Source of the DNA: Pseudomonadota bacterium
GTDB taxonomy: Bacteria > Pseudomonadota > Alphaproteobacteria > Micavibrionales > UBA2020
Direction of reading: 5' to 3'
Assembly (NCBI GenBank): GCA_021805245.1
Contig: JAJZFS010000057.1
Location: 1-36,610, forward strand
Length of the DNA stretch: 36,610 nt
A program made the position numbers and the translations under genes. Positions 32,460 through 36,610 of this stretch are shown in pieces. The notes beneath the pieces were generated by a model, which was given only the letters and a program-made list of their open reading frames with translations, made no database searches and was not told the DNA's origin. Numbering within the stretch: the stretch's first letter is position 1; the number at the start of each line of letters is the position of its first letter.

Positions 32460-33203
32460 TCAAATATGCATTTCGTATTCGATCTGCAGCCGTGCCGCGC
32501 TCTGCGCGGCGGCGGAACTGACACCGAAAAGATAAGCCGTTTCGTAATGGATATGCCCGAATAGGCGGCCGTAAAGCGCGGGGCCGACGTAATGCTGCTG
32601 TGCGCTGAAATGCCGTAGTGTGCCATCCTGTCCGAGATCGCTCTGGATTTCAAAGCCGGGCTGGAATTTCTCGTTTTCTCGGTAGCGCGTGCTCCAGAGA
32701 AAGAGATTGTCAGGCCCGCCTGCCGCGTGCGGCCCGACGCTTTGTTCAAACCCGATGTTGGCGACACTGGTAAAGCGGCCGATGTCTTTTTGTAAAAGCA
32801 GCTTGACTTCAAGTGTATCGGCGTCGCCGCTATGCGCCGCTTTGGTGAAGGCAACCAGCAGGCCGGAATCGAGCCAGTATTTGCCTTGCGGGAAAAACTG
32901 GAAACGGTTTGCCCATTCGTAACCGGTGAGCCGTGGGTCGCTTTGCGTGGCGTCTTTGCCGAAACCGGTGTTCACTTCCGTTTCCCAGTGGTTGTTGACG
33001 CCGTATTCCATGACCAGTTCGTGCGTTTGTGTGTTATTTTTCGCTGCCTGATTGTCGAATGTGCGGCTGCCGTTGTATTCGAAGGCAAGCTCGTGAGGTT
33101 CGACGTTCGGTGAATAGATTTCATCGAGCGCGAAGGCAGGCAGGCTCATGATCGTCAGGTACAGAACGGTGAAGAGGCATATGGGGAGGACAAAGCGCAT
33201 CAT
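32460..33203 (-). CDS. Putative outer-membrane or periplasmic protein of the FTR1 operon
   Basis: A 247-residue exported protein with a signal peptide (about 1-25, ending AFA). The mature part is beta-strand-rich, with alternating polar and aromatic residues (HELAFEYNGSRTFDNQ, HELVMEYGVNNHWETEVNTG, EWANRFQFFPQGKYWLDSGL) and an end at YEMHI. This fits an outer-membrane barrel of the transporter/porin type. Its ATGATG start overlaps the upstream TGA. Found between a cupredoxin-like protein and FTR1, it is presumably part of the iron-uptake route, perhaps an outer-membrane entry or an anchoring part. Family not named with certainty. Confidence 0.75.
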   Translation of the reverse strand: MMRFVLPICLFTVLYLTIMSLPAFALDEIYSPNVEPHELAFEYNGSRTFDNQAAKNNTQTHELVMEYGVNNHWETEVNTGFGKDATQSDPRLTGYEWANRFQFFPQGKYWLDSGLLVAFTKAAHSGDADTLEVKLLLQKDIGRFTSVANIGFEQSVGPHAAGGPDNLFLWSTRYRENEKFQPGFEIQSDLGQDGTLRHFSAQQHYVGPALYGRLFGHIHYETAYLFGVSSAAAQSAARLQIEYEMHI

Positions 33204-33532
33204 TTTACCGTTATTTTTCCGGTCATCTTCCGGTTGAAGTCGTTGAAGTAATTATAAACGCCGGGATCAAGCGGCCCGAGGTACACGGTAATGAAATCGT
33301 GTGCGGCGACAACCTGCTCGCGGTCAAGATCGGAGCTTTCGAATTCTGCGGGTACGGCGGTTTCATTTTTGATGATCAGTTTTATTTTCGCGTTGGCGGG
33401 CAGCGCGAGCGTGGGCGGAGAGAATTTTCCATCCTTCAAAACGAGCGTGTAGTGATCCGGCGCGCTTGCATGCGCGGCAACGGGCGCCGAGAGCAGAAGG
33501 GCGAGAGCAAACAAAGAGAATCGATTGCGCAT
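33200..33532 (-). CDS. Cupredoxin-like periplasmic protein of the FTR1 operon
   Basis: A 110-residue protein with a signal peptide (about 1-22). The mature domain has the cupredoxin fold pattern found in EfeO-type and FTR1-linked proteins: GKFSPPTLALPANAKIKLII, NETAVPAEFESSDLDREQVV and LDPGVYNYFNDFNRKMTGKI. The positions usually taken by copper ligands in true cupredoxins (Cys and His around the FxDFH segment) are Asn here, so type 1 copper is unlikely; a role as iron-binding or docking protein is more plausible. ATG 33532 is chosen because AAGGA lies eight bases upstream; an ATG-less extension to 33553 is weak. Confidence 0.85.
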   Translation of the reverse strand: MRNRFSLFALALLLSAPVAAHASAPDHYTLVLKDGKFSPPTLALPANAKIKLIIKNETAVPAEFESSDLDREQVVAAHDFITVYLGPLDPGVYNYFNDFNRKMTGKITVK

Positions 33533-33554
33533 GGTAATGGTCCTTTTTTGCAAT

Positions 33555-33569
33555 TGATAATCATTCTCA
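33555..33569. promoter_or_regulatory. Fur box upstream of the iron operon
   Basis: TGATAATCATTCTCA matches the 7-1-7 Fur consensus TGATAAT-N-ATTATCA at all but one position. It lies 23 bases before the cupredoxin-like start and covers the likely -10, the right place for iron-dependent repression. The divergent fur-family gene starts 109 bases to the right, so autoregulation is possible. Confidence 0.85.
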
Positions 33570-33590
33570 TTTTAGGTATGATTAAGTCAA
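33563..33590 (-). promoter_or_regulatory. Promoter of the iron operon, overlapped by the Fur box
   Basis: On the minus strand TTGACT (33590-33585) and GAGAAT (33568-33563) are 16 bases apart (5/6 and 4/6 matches). The -10 lies inside the Fur box. Confidence 0.55.
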
Positions 33591-33677
33591 GTAGAGATTT
33601 CGTGGATACGGGCTAAAAATAAGTCTATATACTGAAATCATCCGTTTAAATTATTGTCATATTCAAGGAATACAAGG

Positions 33678-34100
33678 ATGCCGTCACGTCTGGAGCAACG
33701 CTGTGCTGAAAAAGGCCTGAAAATGACCAGCCAGCGCCGCACCATCGCACGCGTTTTGTCTGAATCAGACGATCATCCGGATGTCGAACTGCTCTATCAG
33801 CGCACGCAGAAAGCCGACCCGAAAATAGGCATGGCGACGGTTTATCGTACAGTCAGGCTGTTCGAAGAGGCGGGCGTTATCGACAAGCATGACTTCGGCG
33901 ACGGCCGTGCGCGCTACGAGGAAACGGGCGAAGACCATCACGACCACCTTATCGACATGAAAACCGGACGCGTGATCGAGTTCACCAACGAAGAGATAGA
34001 AAAGCTGCAGCATGCGGTCGCGGAAAAACTCGGCTATGAACTCATCGGCCACAGACTGGAACTGTACTGCTTACCTCTTAAGAAAAATTCTGAAAAATAA
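33678..34100 (+). CDS. fur: Fur-family iron-responsive repressor
   Basis: A 140-residue protein. The winged helix has GLKMTSQRRTIARVLSES (about 15-32) and the recognition segment IGMATVYRTVRLFEEAGVI (about 52-70). The metal-site region is EDHHDHLIDMKTGRVIEF (about 92-109) and the C-terminal half ends HRLELYCLP. The structural zinc Cys-x-x-Cys pairs are missing, as in most alphaproteobacterial Fur/Mur proteins. It may respond to iron or manganese; the Fur box next door favours iron. Start ATG 33678 has AAGGA nearby; a TTG at 33654 is possible. It is divergent from the FTR1 operon, a logical regulator for it. Confidence 0.92.
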   Translation: MPSRLEQRCAEKGLKMTSQRRTIARVLSESDDHPDVELLYQRTQKADPKIGMATVYRTVRLFEEAGVIDKHDFGDGRARYEETGEDHHDHLIDMKTGRVIEFTNEEIEKLQHAVAEKLGYELIGHRLELYCLPLKKNSEK

Positions 34101-34195
34101 CAATTTCATTTGTGCGAGATAGGCATTGAAGTGTGCCTGAAAACTGCTATTGTTCATAAAAATAAAATTCTATTTCAATTAAGGTTCAGGCCACG

Positions 34196-35026
34196 ATGGG
34201 CAAGTCCGCCGCCGCCAAACAACCCGAGACTGAAGCACAGCGGCACCAAAAGCAGATGCGCGTGCTCAGAGCGGTCTCCGCCATCAATGCCGTCATGTTC
34301 GTGGTTGAAAGCGCATCGGGTTATTTTGCGCACTCGACGGCCATGGTTTCCGACAGTCTGGATATGCTGAGCGATGCTCTCGGCGCGGGCACGAGCGTGC
34401 TGGTGGGCAAAAGTGGTCCGCGCAAGCAGGCGTGGGTCGCGCTGGCCAAGGCGGGCGTGTCCGCAATGCTCGGTCTCGGCGTTCTGGCAACGGCGGGGTT
34501 TTTGTTTTTTAATCCCGTTATGCCGGTCGCGGCGGCCATGGGCGTGATCGGCGGCATGGCGCTGGCGGCCAACGCGACATGCGCCGCGCTGCTGTTTCGT
34601 TACCGCAAAGACAGCCTTAATTTAAGCGCGACCTGGAAATGTACGCGGAACGACATCATTTCGAACGTCGGCGTTTTAGGCGCGGCAGCTTTGAGCCATG
34701 TTCTTTTATCGCCGCTGCCGGATATCGCCGTCGGCGTTTTGGTGTCCGGCCTGTTCGTCAAATCCTCCATCAGTATCGCGGCTGAATCGATCGGTGTTTT
34801 GCGCGCAACCGGCCAGAAGAAGCAGGACAAAAAGGCCCAAGCAGCGTCGCCATCCGCGTCCGCGCCGCAGCCCGCACCGAAACAAGCGTGCCAGCTCCAA
34901 AAAGCTTTGTGGAGAATTTTCAACCGCAAGGCTGCTGTCGAAGTCGCAGTGCCGCAGGAAGAAAAAGCGCCAGCTATTCCTGTTCCGGCGAAGGTTGCTA
35001 CCCCTGTAGCCAGCAAAGCGGCTTAA
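34196..35026 (+). CDS. Cation diffusion facilitator-like membrane protein
   Basis: A 276-residue protein with about five or six membrane helices in the first 200 residues. The motif FAHSTAMVSDSLDMLSDALG (about 43-62) is the CDF signature helix with Asp residues, and SLNLSATWKCTRNDIISNVG (about 140-159) is the matching later helix with Asn/Asp metal-site residues. CDF proteins export divalent cations such as Zn, Fe, Mn or Co. The cytoplasmic C-terminal metal-binding domain of typical CDFs is replaced by a Lys/Ala/Pro/Gln-rich tail (about 205-276). Next to fur and FTR1, an iron or manganese role is conceivable. Confidence 0.82.
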   Translation: MGKSAAAKQPETEAQRHQKQMRVLRAVSAINAVMFVVESASGYFAHSTAMVSDSLDMLSDALGAGTSVLVGKSGPRKQAWVALAKAGVSAMLGLGVLATAGFLFFNPVMPVAAAMGVIGGMALAANATCAALLFRYRKDSLNLSATWKCTRNDIISNVGVLGAAALSHVLLSPLPDIAVGVLVSGLFVKSSISIAAESIGVLRATGQKKQDKKAQAASPSASAPQPAPKQACQLQKALWRIFNRKAAVEVAVPQEEKAPAIPVPAKVATPVASKAA

Positions 35027-35035
35027 GGGTTTCTC

Positions 35036-36523
<1,488 letters not shown>

Positions 36524-36538
36524 TTTTCTTTTCCTTTT

Positions 36539-36610
36539 TTATTCCCACTCGATCGTTCCGGGCGGTTTGGAGGTGATGTCGTAGACGACGCGGTTGATGC
36601 CGCGTACTTC
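36539..36610 (-). CDS. guaA: GMP synthase, C-terminal end only
   Basis: The last 23 codons of a gene entering from the right edge read EVRGINRVVYDITSKPPGTI then EWE and stop. This is the near-invariant C-terminus of glutamine-hydrolysing GMP synthase, in the dimerisation domain. It converts XMP to GMP, the step after guaB. The rest lies outside the window. Confidence 0.97.
   Translation of the reverse strand, partial: EVRGINRVVYDITSKPPGTIEWE

Noticed and set aside
32444-32854. Upstream extension of the FTR1 frame
   Set aside because: It would overlap most of the neighbouring exported protein, and the FTR1 motif begins right after ATG 32443, which has its own ribosome site.

Overview
The window looks like part of the chromosome of a motile alphaproteobacterium. 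The evidence is flagellar hook-filament junction genes behind a sigma-54-type promoter, a Cox15-type heme A synthase for an aerobic cytochrome oxidase, a Fur-family regulator without the usual Cys pairs, and dense operons with many ATGA stop/start overlaps. The exact genus cannot be read from the sequence; a Micavibrio- or Rhodospirillales-like lineage is my guess. No rRNA, tRNA, CRISPR array, transposase or insertion sequence was recognised. No gene-free stretch exceeds 300 bases, if the decayed gene at 20328-20881 is counted as a gene.

Region 1 (1-3912) holds three consecutive paralogous secreted proteins of unknown function; the first is cut by the window edge. Region 2 (4149-5983) is an IscX-like gene overlapping an RNase J-like metallo-beta-lactamase-fold gene. 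Region 3 (5980-9196, minus strand) is flgK-flgL with a textbook sigma-54 promoter in front of flgK.

Region 4 (9361-20331) is the centrepiece: a type IVB (Dot/Icm) secretion block. It reads dotI, a second dotI-like gene (dotJ position), dotH, dotG, dotF, dotE, dotP, dotN (frameshifted) and dotO. This is the Legionella icm order M-L-K-E-G-C-D-J-B. Together they would supply the inner-membrane DotI/J complex, the DotH/DotG/DotF envelope core, small membrane proteins of the DotE/DotP type, the coupling-complex factor DotN and the VirB4-like ATPase DotO. The coupling ATPase DotL, the retraction-type ATPase DotB, and DotA, DotC and DotD are not in the window. The secreted paralogues of region 1 may be accessory parts of the same machine, but this is inference.

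Region 5 (20328-31548) is mostly housekeeping and small lineage-specific genes: a decayed DDAH-like gene, a TauE/SafE permease, heme A synthase with two small membrane proteins, cysS with a CHCC zinc-finger protein and a NifU-like protein, a degenerate response regulator, an Smr-domain protein, a secreted protein with an Ala-Ala-Pro-Ala repeat, and an AsmA-like protein. A strong bidirectional terminator lies at 30801-30838.

Region 6 (31619-34100) is an iron-uptake locus: cupredoxin-like protein, putative envelope protein and FTR1 permease in one operon, with a near-consensus Fur box over its promoter and a divergent fur-family gene. Region 7 (34196-36610) holds a cation-diffusion-facilitator-like protein, guaB and the last codons of guaA.
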